Shown here in pieces: positions 21,582 to 32,164 of a stretch of DNA of 64,000 nucleotides (within the stretch, counting starts at the first letter, position 1; every line of letters starts with the position of its first letter). Position numbers and translations under genes: made by a program. Under the pieces are notes generated by a model. The model made no database searches and was not told the DNA's origin. It saw only the letters and a program-made list of their open reading frames with translations. The DNA is from Dendrolimus kikuchii (lineage: Eukaryota > Arthropoda > Insecta > Lepidoptera > Lasiocampidae): NCBI GenBank assembly GCA_019925095.2, contig CM034412.1, forward strand, positions 620,001-684,000, written 5' to 3'.

Positions 21582-22982
21582 TCAATCGAAGAAAAATTTA
21601 AGAAGAGGCATGCTTGATATACATCTCATTACGTAGGTACTTAGCCAATCAATACATAGGTGCGTTGCTTTCTCAATTCTACATTGCCATGAATCATTGT
21701 CATTATAAAAAATAATATTTTTAAGTTTTTCTAGTAACTTACTAAAAGAAATAAAACTATCCCTACGTTTCCGTCTTATCTTCCTCTTTCTTGTTTCTGT
21801 ATCCAAATTGTCATTGTTTTCTTCCAAATTTGTTGTATTTCCGCTATTAATAAAACTAAATTCATCTAAATTATTTTCCCTGTTTCTCTTTTTCTTTTTT
21901 GTTTGTGGCTCTGTCTGCGTAGATATCCTGTTCTTATTTATTGTATAAGAAGTTGAAGCTACTTCAGCATAAGTCGGGATGCCTTCCACTGGAAGAGTTG
22001 AATCAAAATATTTTGACGAAGAAATTCTATTATTAATTGGTATAGTGGCTTTTTGTGCTGGAATTTCAGGTGGTACATACATAGTGACAGCTTTACGATA
22101 TGTAACATTAAATTCCTTCATAATGTCTCTAATTTTTCTTTCTCTTAAATATACTGGACAACTTCTGTCTAAAACAATATGATCGTTGGTACAGTTTACG
22201 CATTGAGGCCTAGTAGTCTCACAGTTTGCATGTTTACCTCCACATTTGGGACAATAAATCCTTTTAGATGGACAAAACTTAATTGAGTGGCCAAATCTCC
22301 AACATTTAGAGCACTGAGTAACTGGGAAGCTGTACGGTTCTATTTTGGTACGCGAACCAAATATATAAATATATGGAGGTAGTTCAGGTCCTTTAAATCC
22401 GATACGCACTGATTCAGACTCTTCCCATCCATTCTCATCTCTTTTTCTTTGTTTTAAACGTTTTATATTAACAATTGTATAATTTCCTGTAAAAAGACCT
22501 TCCATTAAATCTTCACTCGATAAGTTTAATTCTATATTTTTAATTACCCCGTACGATAACCCAACTTCTAAAGGTTTTTGAAAATTCCATCCTAGTTCCT
22601 GTAAGTATATATTATTTATAAATTGTTCGACGCTGGTTTCGCAACTAAATTCCACGGCGATCTTATACGGATTCAAGTATTTGATATTAGCAATATTACA
22701 TATGTTTTGCGAATGAAACAATTTAGCTAAGGAGAACTGTTTCGGAAAAATATTTTTGGATGTCACATATATTTCAAAGGTTGGATTAATCTCCTTTTGT
22801 TTGCCTTTTCTTCTTGAAACTTCTATCCATTCTTCTCGTATTTTTTTATTCGTCAATGTATTGGTTTCCATACCTGAATACTCGGTTTCTACTTGTAATT
22901 CATTATTAATGTTTCTACCTTCACTCGCGATCGCCGTACTTTGCTCCGCAGGTTCATCACTCAATAAATACTCGCTCTCCAT
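21582..22982 (-). CDS. LINE ORF1: gag-like nucleic-acid-binding protein
   Basis: 466 residues from a genuine ATG. The N-terminus is acidic and Asn-rich, and residues ~70-210 look like the RRM-like gag fold found in this protein type. Three zinc knuckles follow at ~224-275: CSKCWRFGHSIKFC, a CPKCGGKHANC-type knuckle, and CVNCTNDHIVLDRSC. This is the usual arrangement in X-element, jockey and I gag-like proteins. After residue 350 there is a Lys/Arg-rich tail (RKRKIRRKRRD), likely for RNA binding or nuclear import. It should coat the element RNA to form the transposition particle. The stop TGA (21584-21582) is followed after two bases by the ORF2 ATG. Confidence 0.92.
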   Translation of the reverse strand: MESEYLLSDEPAEQSTAIASEGRNINNELQVETEYSGMETNTLTNKKIREEWIEVSRRKGKQKEINPTFEIYVTSKNIFPKQFSLAKLFHSQNICNIANIKYLNPYKIAVEFSCETSVEQFINNIYLQELGWNFQKPLEVGLSYGVIKNIELNLSSEDLMEGLFTGNYTIVNIKRLKQRKRDENGWEESESVRIGFKGPELPPYIYIFGSRTKIEPYSFPVTQCSKCWRFGHSIKFCPSKRIYCPKCGGKHANCETTRPQCVNCTNDHIVLDRSCPVYLRERKIRDIMKEFNVTYRKAVTMYVPPEIPAQKATIPINNRISSSKYFDSTLPVEGIPTYAEVASTSYTINKNRISTQTEPQTKKKKRNRENNLDEFSFINSGNTTNLEENNDNLDTETRKRKIRRKRRDSFISFSKLLEKLKNIIFYNDNDSWQCRIEKATHLCIDWLSTYVMRCISSMPLLKFFFD

Positions 22983-23040
22983 GTTGAATAAGGTTGAAAT
23001 TTAAACGTACGGCCCGGCCAAACGCCGGCCAGGCCGATGA

Positions 23041-23499
23041 AGTAAACAACTATTATGTATTTAAAATGAAATCCGTAGTACGCGTCAGCTCCTCACGCTT
23101 GCAATCACGTGAATGAGGAATTCATTTGTGCATGTATTTTTTATGGTTCGTTCCAAGGCACACAACTTTTGTTGCTAATAGTTTATTTAAAAAAAAAACT
23201 AAAACCTCTGAGTAATATTCAATTATAACATATAAAGCAAATAAATCATAACGATCATTTAAACTTTTCACTTACAGAAAAAAATATTTAATTATTAAAA
23301 ATGGGGTAATATTTTTTCCTGATATCCCGAAAACGCAGAGTGAATTTAGCAACGCTTCGCGTTTCTGATGCCATTTTTGGCGGTATTGTTTGTTAGCAAT
23401 GCTCTCTCTAGACATGTTATACCTCAATGAATATACCATATCAAACCTATTTATTAATCTAATTGAGAGAGATACCATATTTTGATACTGTCATTGTAT
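23041..23499. other. no gene seen
   Basis: Flank of the LINE 5' end. GTAGTACGCGTCAGCTCCTC near 23090 may be leader or host. Beyond it is AT-rich sequence with a 68-codon minus frame lacking motifs. Confidence 0.4.
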
Positions 23500-23935
23500 T
23501 TTTTTTTTATTTTCATTTACTGCATAGCTAGGAATAAGGCAGACGGCTTAGTTCGTGGAAAGTGGTTACCGGCACGTATAATTGATTGCAACAACAATGG
23601 AGAAGCCAACGCGTTGCCAGCCTTAAGGATAGGATAGGGGTGGTGTTGGGTCACTCTGCCAGAGTGGCCCAATATTGCCGAGGATAAGGACATCACGGTG
23701 CAGTACTCTGTTCTAAATCCTATGACGCCCCGTAAAAGCGGATACAGAGGCGCAGGTTTAGGTTTAGTGGTTAGTTCGGCAATCGGTTTCTCGCGACTGT
23801 TTGAAGCTAGCATGGAGAACCGGTCGCTGAGAGCCTCACACACCCTCGATGCATGCTTCTGCGCTGCATTAAGCTCTTCCCCCTAGAGCCCGAGGACGGT
23901 GTCCAAAGACGTTCCCCCTGCGTTATCAAAAAAAA
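23500..23935 (-). repeat. retroelement fragment with a Bm1-type 3' end
   Basis: On minus it ends GGTAACCACTTTCCACGAAC, GCCGTCTGCC and a run of A from the plus-strand T tract at ~23500. This 3' signature is shared with the Bm1-like SINE, but the body (GC-rich, 23600-23900) differs from the other copies. It may be the 3' end of the partner LINE or a second SINE family. Confidence 0.45.
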
Positions 23936-24000
23936 GGATAGCGAAAAAGTGCCATCTAGCGCTTAGATAATGTTAATCTCGAACAACCTTTGAACGATTG

Positions 24001-24175
24001 TAAACCAGCGAAAATAACTAGATGGCGCTACACGACTTGAAAGCTCGATACACTGACAGCGACGCCATTACATTCTACTATCACATCCATCACGTATTCA
24101 CAACGCCACATAATAGCAATATAATAATAACCTTTTTGTATTTAAATTAAATACATCAAATATAAATTATCAAGG
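24001..24175 (+). repeat. possible BEL/Pao LTR remnant
   Basis: TGTAAACCAGCGAAAATAAC followed by TAGATGGCGCTACACG resembles the LTR start at 36541 (TGTTAAAATATAACTAGATG then GCGCTACGCG). Only the first ~45 bp align convincingly. Confidence 0.3.
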
Positions 24176-24519
24176 GGTTAAGGTAAGGAAAGGAATGCTC
24201 CGGTGGTTCGGGCATGTGGAAAGAATGCATGATGAAAGAATGACTAAACAGATATACAATGCAAAAGTAGAAGGATGCAGAAGTCGTGGAAGGCCACGAC
24301 ACACCTTCCATGATCAAATTGATCGTGTACTAGGAGAAGGTGATATCAGGAGCCTTAAGAACAGACGAGCGTGCATGACAAGAGTTATGAATGTCAAAGA
24401 AGCAAGTGAGGTGTGTAAGAATAAGCCTAAATGGCGCTCTGTTGTTCGTGCCTACCCCGCAAGGGAACTGGCGTGAAGTTATGTATGTATGTATGTATGT
24501 ATGTATAAATTATCAAGCT
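24162..24519 (+). mobile_element. RTE-like LINE 3' fragment with target duplication
   Basis: It encodes MLRWFGHVERMHDERMTKQI through RAYPARELA (24195-24476), the longest intact C-terminal frame of the family, plus a (TATG)n tail. TATAAATTATCAAG flanks both sides (14 bp). Confidence 0.88.
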
Positions 24520-25318
24520 GTCAGATAGAGTTATTACTTATTAATATAATAAATTTCGTCATCCAATAAACCACGGCACATTGTCTCATGACGCCACACC
24601 GCCGGGAACCCACGCGGAAAAGAAAGATTTTTTTTGCTGGCACTCTAAATTTTGCCACCCTCGAAAATTTCGCCACCCTGGGCACTAACCCCTAGTGCCC
24701 CTAGTGTAAATCCATCACTACCGATCGAAGATAGCGATTCCATCATGGCATATGTTTTAGCAAGCACAATACATCAGCAAATGCCTAGTAAGGCAATACA
24801 GAAACATCCATTTAAAAAAAACAATATCAGTTGCTTGATTTTGAAATTGCACAGCTGAATGAATGAAACAGCACATTTTCAGGAAACAAAACTGCACAAC
24901 ACATCATCCGTCAGTGTCAGACAAAACCTCCCATGAGCATATAGATATGTATCCTAGCCAGCTGTATCAGCAATAACACTACCGCGACAATCCAAATAAA
25001 TCAGAAAATAAAATAAGAACGTTTGTCTATCTCGCAAGTTGGTAACAAGGCGTCTCCGGTCGTGTTCCGTCGGTTATTTGGCCAATCGGCTGATACCAGC
25101 TCGAAATATTGTGATATCTTAAAAGTTACCATTACAGCGTACTATAGCGACATCTGTGTATTAAGGAACATAAATCGCTAAGGGGCCATTCACGAATTTG
25201 TCACAGCTGGTCACATTCGTGAGATTCCTGCCTCTGTAGTGTAACATGACATATTTTGGAATTTTCCATCAAGAAATTATTAAATTAAAACAGCAGTTCC
25301 GTAATTAGCTTAAATATG
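24520..25318. other. no gene seen
   Basis: A faint repeat-D-like stretch (AAACAAAACTGCACAACAC, 24880) lies in otherwise anonymous sequence. No exon recognised. Confidence 0.4.
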
Positions 25319-25571
25319 ATTTTGCAAAAGTGGATGGATGCAGAAGTCGTGGAAGGCCACGACACACCTTCCATGATCAAATTGATCGTGTACTAGCGGA
25401 GGGTGATGTCAGGAGCCTTAAGAACAGACGAGTGTGCATGACAAGAGTTATGAATGTCAAAGAAGCAAGTGAGGTGTGTAAGAATGGGCCTAAATGGCGC
25501 TCTGTTATTCGTGCCTACCCCGCAAGGGAACTGGCGTGAAGTTATGTATGTATGTATGTATGATTTTGGAA
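25313..25571 (+). mobile_element. RTE-like LINE 3' fragment with target duplication
   Basis: It starts at GCAAAAGTGGATGGATGC and ends with TATG repeats. TATGATTTTG occurs on both sides. The frame 25330-25539 is uninterrupted. Confidence 0.85.
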
Positions 25572-25674
25572 TGTGACGTCACGAAATTTATCTTAATTTA
25601 TCTTAATCTGACCTGTTGTCACACAATATCACACTTCGTCAACCTCCTCCCCGGCAGTTAACGTGTGATGTCAT

Positions 25675-26165
25675 TTATTAAGTTCCACTGGAGAACACCT
25701 TTTGAAGGTCATACATATAAATTAAAATTTAATTTTACTTCCTAGTCTATGTACACCGCTTCGCAACGTGTTATTGCTGTTAAGAAGAAGAAGCGGCAAG
25801 AAACTCCCCAGCAACACATCTAGCTAAAAATTTATCAACTCATACATACATACACATACATACATAACTTACACACCTCACTTGCTTCTTTGACATTCAT
25901 AGCTCTTGTCATGCACGCTCGTCTATTCTTAAGACTCCTGACATCACCTTCTGCTAGTACACGATCAATTTGATCATGGAAGGTGTGTCGTGGCCTTCCA
26001 CGACTTCTGCATCCATCCATTTTTGCATTGTATATCTGTTTAGTCATTCTTTCATCATGCATTCTTTCCACATGCCCGAACCAAACTTTATCAACTCACT
26101 TTTTTTTAATAAATTTTATACAGAAGCATGTTACAGAACTACTTTTCGAAGAATTAATGCAGTTA
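25675..26165 (+). repeat. repeat E-related fragment, split by a LINE
   Basis: AGTTCCACTGGAGAACACC through GCAACACATCTAGC matches 5130-5280. After the LINE insertion it resumes with ACTTTTTTTTAATAAATT and AGAATTAATGCAGTT, matching 5330-5390. Confidence 0.6.
25841..26084 (-). mobile_element. RTE-like LINE 3' fragment inside repeat E
   Basis: TTTATCAACTCA stands on both sides (25829-25840 and again at ~26085), so the LINE inserted into repeat E. It has a large internal gap: the CCCGCAAGGGAACTGGCGTG block next to the tail is missing. Confidence 0.85.
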
Positions 26166-26231
26166 TAGCAAACAGTGCATGCTCAGTAAGACAAAGACGC
26201 AATAATAGGACAGAAAACTATTATGCATAGT

Positions 26232-26545
26232 TATAAGGAAAGGAATGCTCCGGTGGTTCGGGCATGTGGAAAGATTGCATGATGGAAGAATGACTAAACA
26301 GATATACAATGCAAAAGTGGATGGATGCAGAAGTCGTGGAAGGCCACGACACACCTTCCATGATCAAATTGATCGTGTACTAGCGGAGGGTGATGTCAGG
26401 AGCCTTAAGAACAGACGAGCGTGCATGACAAGAGTTATGAATGTCAAAGAAGCAAGTGAGGTGTGTAAGAATGGGCCTAAATGGCGCTCTGTTGTTCGTG
26501 CCTACCCCGCAAGGGAACTGGCGTGAAGTTATGTATGTATGTATG
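26232..26545 (+). mobile_element. RTE-like LINE 3' fragment
   Basis: An intact C-terminal frame (26245-26526, MLRWFGHVERLHDGRMTKQI start) with a TATG tail. No convincing target duplication. Confidence 0.82.
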
Positions 26546-26864
26546 TATAATAATGACATGACGTACTAAAATTTTATATTCAACATATCTCCATAAATTC
26601 TTTACATGCTTATCAAGATAAAAACGTTATACAAAATATAGTATAAGAGGCTAGAGCGAGCTGTAGTGTAGATGAAGTTTTATCATTTAAACATTCTTCA
26701 ATAATGTAATAATTTTTAAGCAAGATACTTTTTGATTTAGTTTTAAATTTAGTTAAAGGCAGATCTATCATTTAATTCGGAATCTTTTTGAAGAAGCCAA
26801 CCCCCAAGAAAGAGGACAAAATTAAATAAATACTTTTTGTAATCTAAAGGATATCAGTCTATTA
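26546..26864. other. no gene seen
   Basis: AT-rich DNA without recognisable elements. Confidence 0.45.
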
Positions 26865-27103
26865 CAATGCGCCAGGTGGTAGGGCATTTGCCCGACTGGA
26901 TGGCTACCACCCTTGGTCTAGAGTATGTCGCCATAACAACCTTGAGTTGTGTTCCGGCATTAGTGACCAGGTTCCAGTTTCCCTTAAGAGAGCAGCAGCG
27001 CATTTGTAGCAACTTTGCTGTTGCGAATGTCCATAGGCGATGGTAACCGCTTTCCATCAAGTGGGCCGTCTGCCTGTCTGCTGATCTCCTGCAATAAAAA
27101 AAA
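26865..27103 (+). repeat. Bm1-like SINE copy, 5' truncated
   Basis: It starts at GCGCCAGGTGGTAGGGCATT and ends CTCCTGCAATAAAAAAAAC. The first ~80 bp are missing. Confidence 0.78.
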
Positions 27104-27139
27104 CAATGCCTGGGGTTAAATTGTGAACATCATTATATA

Positions 27140-27262
27140 GCATAATATGTACATTAGGTCAAAAAACTGACTAAGTAGTGCATGTCTTCCGTTCAGGATT
27201 CGATCCTACGCCCTTTGAGTTTGGGGTGCGAACGCGTTAACCACTAAGCTACCACGGTGTTT
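27140..27262 (-). repeat. tRNA-derived SINE head, degraded
   Basis: Read on minus: GTGGTAGCTTAGTGGTTAAC is an A-box region and AGGATCGAATCCTG a damaged B box. Compared with 28783 and 54924 it is an old copy. A related tail piece lies at ~27560-27625 (plus). Confidence 0.6.
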
Positions 27263-27344
27263 TGGTTGGATTGAATCTATGAAAATTATGGAAGTAAAGC
27301 GAAAATATATCTTTGTTATATTACCTACGTTTTAATAACTCTTA

Positions 27345-27538
27345 GGGCCGCTTGCATAACGATCGCCTTTAAATAAAATTAGTTAATCATATTAAACTGC
27401 CTATATACCTTTTACACAAAACGTATTGATAGTTCGAGCGGAAAATTTTGCGTTGCGCAAGACGCTAATTGTATTTAGGGCTGTTAAATACGTTTTTTGT
27501 TTCTTAAATAAATTTAAGCCACGTTATGCAAGCGGCCC
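27345..27538. mobile_element. MITE, PIF/Harbinger-like
   Basis: Perfect 17-bp inverted ends GGGCCGCTTGCATAACG face each other across 194 bp of non-coding sequence, with TTA at both flanks (27342-27344, 27539-27541). A 3-bp TTA duplication and GGGC-type ends fit PIF/Harbinger non-autonomous elements. Confidence 0.75.
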
Positions 27539-27797
27539 TTAGTGTTCCGACTTAATATTATTACAGTTATCTACCACGTGTAGATGAAGGAAAACATCGC
27601 GATGGAACTTGCACATCGAGATAACCTCGTTATCTCTCAATATTTAACGTCATTAACAATGTCGTATCTCAAATAACACATTAAACATATCGCCACATCT
27701 GCGTGATACGGTCTAAATCTTTAACATGATTCCAGATGAAGTCCCAACTTAAAGCTAAAATGATAAATAACTCGCATATTATTTATATAGTTTATTA

Positions 27798-27803
27798 TTT
27801 ATT
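27798..27803 (-). promoter_or_regulatory. candidate polyadenylation signal
   Basis: AATAAA on the minus strand about 80 nt after the stop of the two-exon gene; a second AATAAA-like match is seven bases further on. Confidence 0.5.
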
Positions 27804-27883
27804 TAATAATTTCAAAATATAATTTTAATTAATTTTATGGAAGACCTTAGTTTTTCTAATCTATATATAAATACACTTATTTA

Positions 27884-28156
27884 TCAACTCATATCCATAC
27901 AATACTCCTTGTTACTTAACAAGCTTATCAGGATCCTCTTTCTCATTCCTCCGTACACGTCCGGGCTATAGCCGTCTCTCTCGCACTCCTTCACATACGC
28001 CTTTTTGAGCTCGCAGGAATCTTGCAGGCGCTTTCGCTTTTTTGTCCTCCTAGCCTCGTATGGTTCATTAATCTCCTTCTCGTCCATTGGTGAATGAAAT
28101 AGCTTTTTACTTATTGGTTGGAAGCCAGGCTTTCGGACTGGCGAGCTTGTTTCCAT
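27884..28156 (-). CDS. two-exon gene of unknown function, exon 2
   Basis: The exon begins after the acceptor ATTTTCAG|ATG and runs 90 codons to TGA. It joins exon 1 (32275-32165) in phase 0 after a ~4-kb intron, giving 127 residues. Visible features are proline-directed sites (SSPVRK, FHSPMD, YSPDVY, and STPINK in exon 1), a basic cluster RRTKKRKR suggesting nuclear import, and a charged C-terminal stretch (LKKAYVKECERDGY). There is no signal peptide or membrane segment. The codon pattern and clean splice sites mark it as host-derived, not transposon. I do not recognise the family. A cell-cycle or nuclear role is only suggested by composition. The exon 2 ATG could in principle serve as a start, but exon 1 provides a better one. 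Confidence 0.7.
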   Translation of the reverse strand: METSSPVRKPGFQPISKKLFHSPMDEKEINEPYEARRTKKRKRLQDSCELKKAYVKECERDGYSPDVYGGMRKRILISLLSNKEYCMDMS

Positions 28157-28227
28157 CTGAAAATAAAATACGAGTACTTAAATGAAAGTTAAACTCTTTA
28201 TTTTTACACAATTATTATCTATACTGA

Positions 28228-28768
28228 TCTGTACTAATATTATAAAGCTGAAGAGTTTGTTTGTTTGTTTTTTTGTTTAAACGCGTTAATCTCAGGAACC
28301 GCTGGTCCGATTTGAAAATTTCTTTCAGTGTTGAATAGTACATTTATCGAGAAAGGCTATAGGCTATATTATATTTTCAACAAAAGTAGGGATCCTTACT
28401 AAAATTCCAATAATGTAACCCAAAGTGTAAAAAAATTACCCGAAAAAATCCTTACACAGCGTGCGCTGCGAAAACTATTGATTATAGAACATAACAATGT
28501 ACTACCACTTTGCAGAACATATAATTGTCTACAAAAAATATCGCGTGACCATATGTCTAACTATTGTAGTTATCTCACAATAAGTGTTTTCTTTTATTTA
28601 TTTTTAATAATTAAAATGCCGTCGCTTCAGAAACTCTTTATTTTGTATCTTGGTATTAATCCTTACCAAAATAAATTACTCCATATTCAAGACGAATTCA
28701 ATACCTTTCTAGAACTTTTTAAATTATTCAATTCGGACGTTTCATTCAAAAGATATCGCGATATTTAA
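28228..28768 (+). mobile_element. Helitron-like element, longer variant
   Basis: It begins TCTGTACTAATATTATAAAG and continues past the Lep1-type core into a unique tail (CGTGCGCTGCGAAAAC, CAAGACGAATTCAATACC). The whole ~500 bp recurs in reverse at 55868-56354. The 3' CTAG end is not preserved. It lies in the intron of the two-exon gene, antisense to it. Confidence 0.6.
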
Positions 28769-28782
28769 AATGTTTCTAAAAA

Positions 28783-29092
28783 GTCGTGGTAGCGTAATAG
28801 CTAGCGCACGCGTCCGAGACTCAGAGGGCGCGGGTTCGATCCTGGCCGGAACGCATGCACCTCTTAGTCAGTTTTCTGATCTAATGTGCATATTGTTACA
28901 ATTACCACGTGCTAACAACGCTGAAGGAAAACATTGTGATGCAACCTGCACATCGAGATAACCGATGTGTCAAACCTGCCAAGCCGCCTTGGACAAGCGT
29001 GGCGGGTATACTGTCTGTTTCCCCTATAATGGGAGGCCCGAGCTCAGCAGTGGGACATTAATGGGCTGATATTATTATTATATTTTGTTTGT
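28783..29092 (+). repeat. tRNA-derived SINE, near full length
   Basis: GTCGTGGTAGCGTAATAGC carries an A box, and GCGGGTTCGATCCTGG a perfect B box. The body ends GGGACATTAATGGGCTG with an ATT-repeat tail. A sister copy is at 54624-54924. No tRNA-length fold or acceptor stem exists. Confidence 0.8.
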
Positions 29093-29094
29093 TA

Positions 29095-29479
29095 CATTAT
29101 TTGTATTTGTCGGTTTGTACGTGATTTACGTAAAAACTACTGAGCCGATTTTGATAAGGTTTTGACTGATCGATAACCAATTTCCGTACTTGAAATCTGC
29201 GGTACTTTATATCTCCAGAATCCTACGGAAATTTTCTTGGGAGAGGTATAAAGTAGCCAAGTCTTAAAAAAATTGATTACAATGCGTAATTTTCACTGAT
29301 TTATAAAAGTTGTGTATGCCTTTAGTAATATTGCCTATCCCGAGATTTAACAGGAATTTTCGGGATTGATGTGTTTTCATACTAAAAAATCCATTACACT
29401 GTTGAAAATAACATTGATTTTATATTTAGCAAAACAATTGTACTTGTCCAACGTGGACAAAGTCGCGGGCAAATGCTAG
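29095..29479 (+). mobile_element. Helitron-like element, 3' part
   Basis: TACTGAGCCGATTTTGATAAG and CAAAGTCGCGGGCAAATG lead to CTAG before T at 29476-29479. The 5' end may have been cut by the SINE at 28783-29092. Confidence 0.45.
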
Positions 29480-29607
29480 TAAGTAATATATGTACAACCA
29501 TATCAATATGAGGCCGTTTCCAGACTCCCAGACCATAATAAATAAAGGAAAGTTTGTTTACGATATTTACCACACCAGTAATCGAACCTGAAGTCTCCTT
29601 CTTTTTT

Positions 29608-29872
29608 TTATGTTTATGGCTTGGCAACCAGGCCTTTAAGCCAGGCGCAATTGTATTGTAGGCGACAATCGACGCCGTATAACGGAGTTCTTGTGAAAAC
29701 TCGAAAGGCCACATTTGACTATACAGTATTTCTCACAAAAACACATAATTACTACTCAAAAACTATCAATATCCTACAACTGTTGTTCATTTTGGAGTGA
29801 TTTTACACATTTTTAAAAAATAAAACTGCACAGCAGAACATCTCCTTTCCGTTCCCGCCAAAAAATCCAAGT
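29608..29872 (+). repeat. unclassified repeat D, copy 4
   Basis: ATGGCTTGGCAACCAGGCC through TTCCCGCCAAAAAATCC, with a small deletion before TATTTCTCACAAAAAC. Confidence 0.6.
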
Positions 29873-29911
29873 CTCATTCTACTTCTACTCAACCACAGAG
29901 GCTGTCAAAAT

Positions 29912-31685
29912 GGTAAAATTGCATAAAGGCGGAACCTGAAAATTACGCATTTTTTGTATTCAAAGACTTTACATATGGTTTTCTATGGTACAATAACGAC
30001 ACTAAAATCATCGGTAAGCCATCATTTAGGCAAAAAATTAATAAACAATACAATTAATTACGAAATACGTGCATTATATCGCTAGAAATAATGTTCAATT
30101 TTAGCGTGACGACTTACCTACTAATTATAATAAAAACACAATTATTTTAATTTTGGGATTAGTCTGCAAATGTAACATATATGACATGATCAAAATAATT
30201 AATAATTATAAAATCAAATATTACGGCATTGCTAAAAAATCACGACATTTTGTAATTTGTAAGTAAAACCTCAGATTAATAATATTGAGAGACAAAGTTT
30301 TTACCTCACTTTGCTAAATGTCAGGCAAAGGAACTAAATCCGTACAGCATGAATATCAATATTATTCAATCAAACTGAACATCTTTGAATGACATAAAAA
30401 TACGGAATTTTAGATTTTTCACACTATTGTGATTAAGATCATTATTATATTTTTGTAGTTTGTATATATAATTACCGACATCATGCAATACTAATGTTAG
30501 ACAAACAATATATAGGTGTGAGGGGTGTTCGAAGGTTATGGCAAGGACAGTGGGTTAGGTTAGGTTATCTTTAGACCAAAGCCAGAACCGACTTTAACTT
30601 TTATTAAAATTATCAACGAATAAATGGAAACCAGTCGGTTCTGCCACTCGCCGGCCGCTACCGCGGCACGCTCGCTTCGCTCGCTCGGCTCGTGGGCTTT
30701 GGTCTAAAGATAACCTAACCTAACCCACTGTCCTTGTCACTGGTTACACCTTCGACCACCCCTTACACCTATACTTTGTTCTGCTTACATTGGTATTGCA
30801 TGTAGTCGGTATTTATATATACAAACTAGAAAAATATATTAATTATCTTAGTTACAATAATGTGAAAAATCTAAAATTCCATACTTTCATGTCATCCAAT
30901 GATCTTCAGATTGATTGAAAAATATTGATATTCATGCTGTATGGATTTAGTGTCTTTGCCTAACAAGTAGCAAAGTGGCAGAACCGACTGCTTACCATTA
31001 ATTATGGTTAAAGTCGATTCTGCCTGCGGCTTTGGTCTGAAGCTAACCTAACCTAACCCACTGACCTTCTCATTGGTCGCAACCTTCAACCGCTCCTCAC
31101 AACCTATTTTTTGTGTTGCTAACATTGGCATTGCATATTTGAGCTCTAGTGTGAAGCTAACCCAACCTAAAGAGTAGCAAGCAAAGGAAATAAATCCAAA
31201 CAGCCTATTTTTTATTAAGAATACATCAGACAATGCTGTATGGATTTATTTCCTTTGCCTGCCACTCTGATGAACTAAATTACAACAAAAAGATTTGTCT
31301 TTAGCAGTCTCAACACTCTGTAGCAGTGTATTTTACTTTATGTAGCATGGCGGTTTTATCTGGGAAGTGTTTTGTAGTTTTTAACCTAATAAAATGTGCT
31401 TTAAAATTTAATAAAGTAAGATTGATTGTTTTTAAGTTAACTTATGTGTTTGTGCTCAAAATCACAAGTGTTTAGCAACGTGCCCTATTACTTTACAATA
31501 ATAATATTAGCATAGTAGGCAGTCTGTGTATATTCTAAGGTAATTGTATTGTTTATTAATTATGTGCCTAAATTAAGGCTTTCCGACTATTTTAATTTCG
31601 TTATTGTACCATAGCAAACCATAATTATAATCTTGTATATAAAAAAACGCATAATTTTCGAGTTCCGCCTTTATGCAAATTTACC
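29912..31685. repeat. large foldback (inverted) repeat
   Basis: Outer arms: 29912-30060 (GGTAAAATTGCATAAAGGCG onward) pairs with 31685-31540. Inner arms: ~30320-30590 pairs with ~30964-30700, including TACAGCATGAATATCAATAT and CTTTAGACCAAAGCC. A third partial copy lies at 30965-31255. Each inner arm carries GTTAGGTTAGGTTA or its complement. No transposase frame is visible. It looks like a Foldback-type element or nested inverted insertions in the intron of the two-exon gene. Confidence 0.7.
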
Positions 31686-31689
31686 GTCA

Positions 31690-32160
31690 AAATCAATGTT
31701 TTGAAGTTGAAATGAGTTCTGCGCCAGTACCTACATTTGAAAATGAGTTTAATTCACCGGCGCAGTAAGCTGAGTTAGCGCATTTGCAGGACACGACGCG
31801 GTGTAACTCAGCTAAGATCTACATTTCCAGTTGTTTTTTTTATTTCCGTATAATATATAAGGATTATGATTGAATTATTAGTAGTATCTACTTAATTAAT
31901 TATTTATAACCATACATATTTCAAATAAATGCCAAAAATTAAAAAACACTTCTTGTATTGTAGAGTCGTGCTGTTTATTCAAACAAAAAAATACGTTTTT
32001 GGCATGACAGACTTATGAAGACTTTAATATTTATACCGCCATTCGTAACTTTAATTAAAATTAGATACATACAAACAATTCACTAATAAACGAAACATAA
32101 CCTCTAAACATTAATTGCAAACCTGCCAAAATATTAGGTAAATAATTAAAAAATAAATAC
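31690..32160. other. intron sequence, nothing recognised
   Basis: Proximal part of the large intron of the two-exon gene; AT-rich, with no repeat family identified. Confidence 0.45.
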
Positions 32161-32164
32161 TTAC

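Larger units (their letters stand above)
17760..23040 (-). mobile_element. I/R1-like non-LTR retrotransposon, both ORFs intact
   Basis: This is a whole two-ORF LINE on the minus strand: a short 5' leader (22983 to about 23040), ORF1, ORF2 and about 130 bp of 3' UTR. RNase H in ORF2 and gag-like knuckles in ORF1 place it among the I, R1 and LOA-type lineages. It sits antisense in the complexin intron, roughly 30-160 bp from the exon donor depending on where its 3' end is. No poly-A tail or target duplication could be identified, so both outer limits are approximate. Intact ORFs of ~1,400 and ~3,690 bp make this a recent insertion that may still be mobile. Confidence 0.85.

Noticed and set aside
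17893..22982. Host gene with endonuclease and reverse transcriptase
   Set aside because: Domain order, gag-like ORF1 with knuckles and the two-ORF layout identify a LINE, not a host gene.
28783..28850. tRNA gene on plus (and at 54860-54924 on minus)
   Set aside because: A and B boxes are good, but there is no acceptor stem and the body continues as a SINE found in several copies.
30550..30730. Interstitial telomere
   Set aside because: Only about two and a half TTAGG units per arm, within an inverted repeat; short runs like this are common in insect repeats.
31340..31480. Small exon starting ATGGCGGTTTTATCTGGG
   Set aside because: About 40 codons, with no splice sites or recognisable motif, inside the foldback centre.
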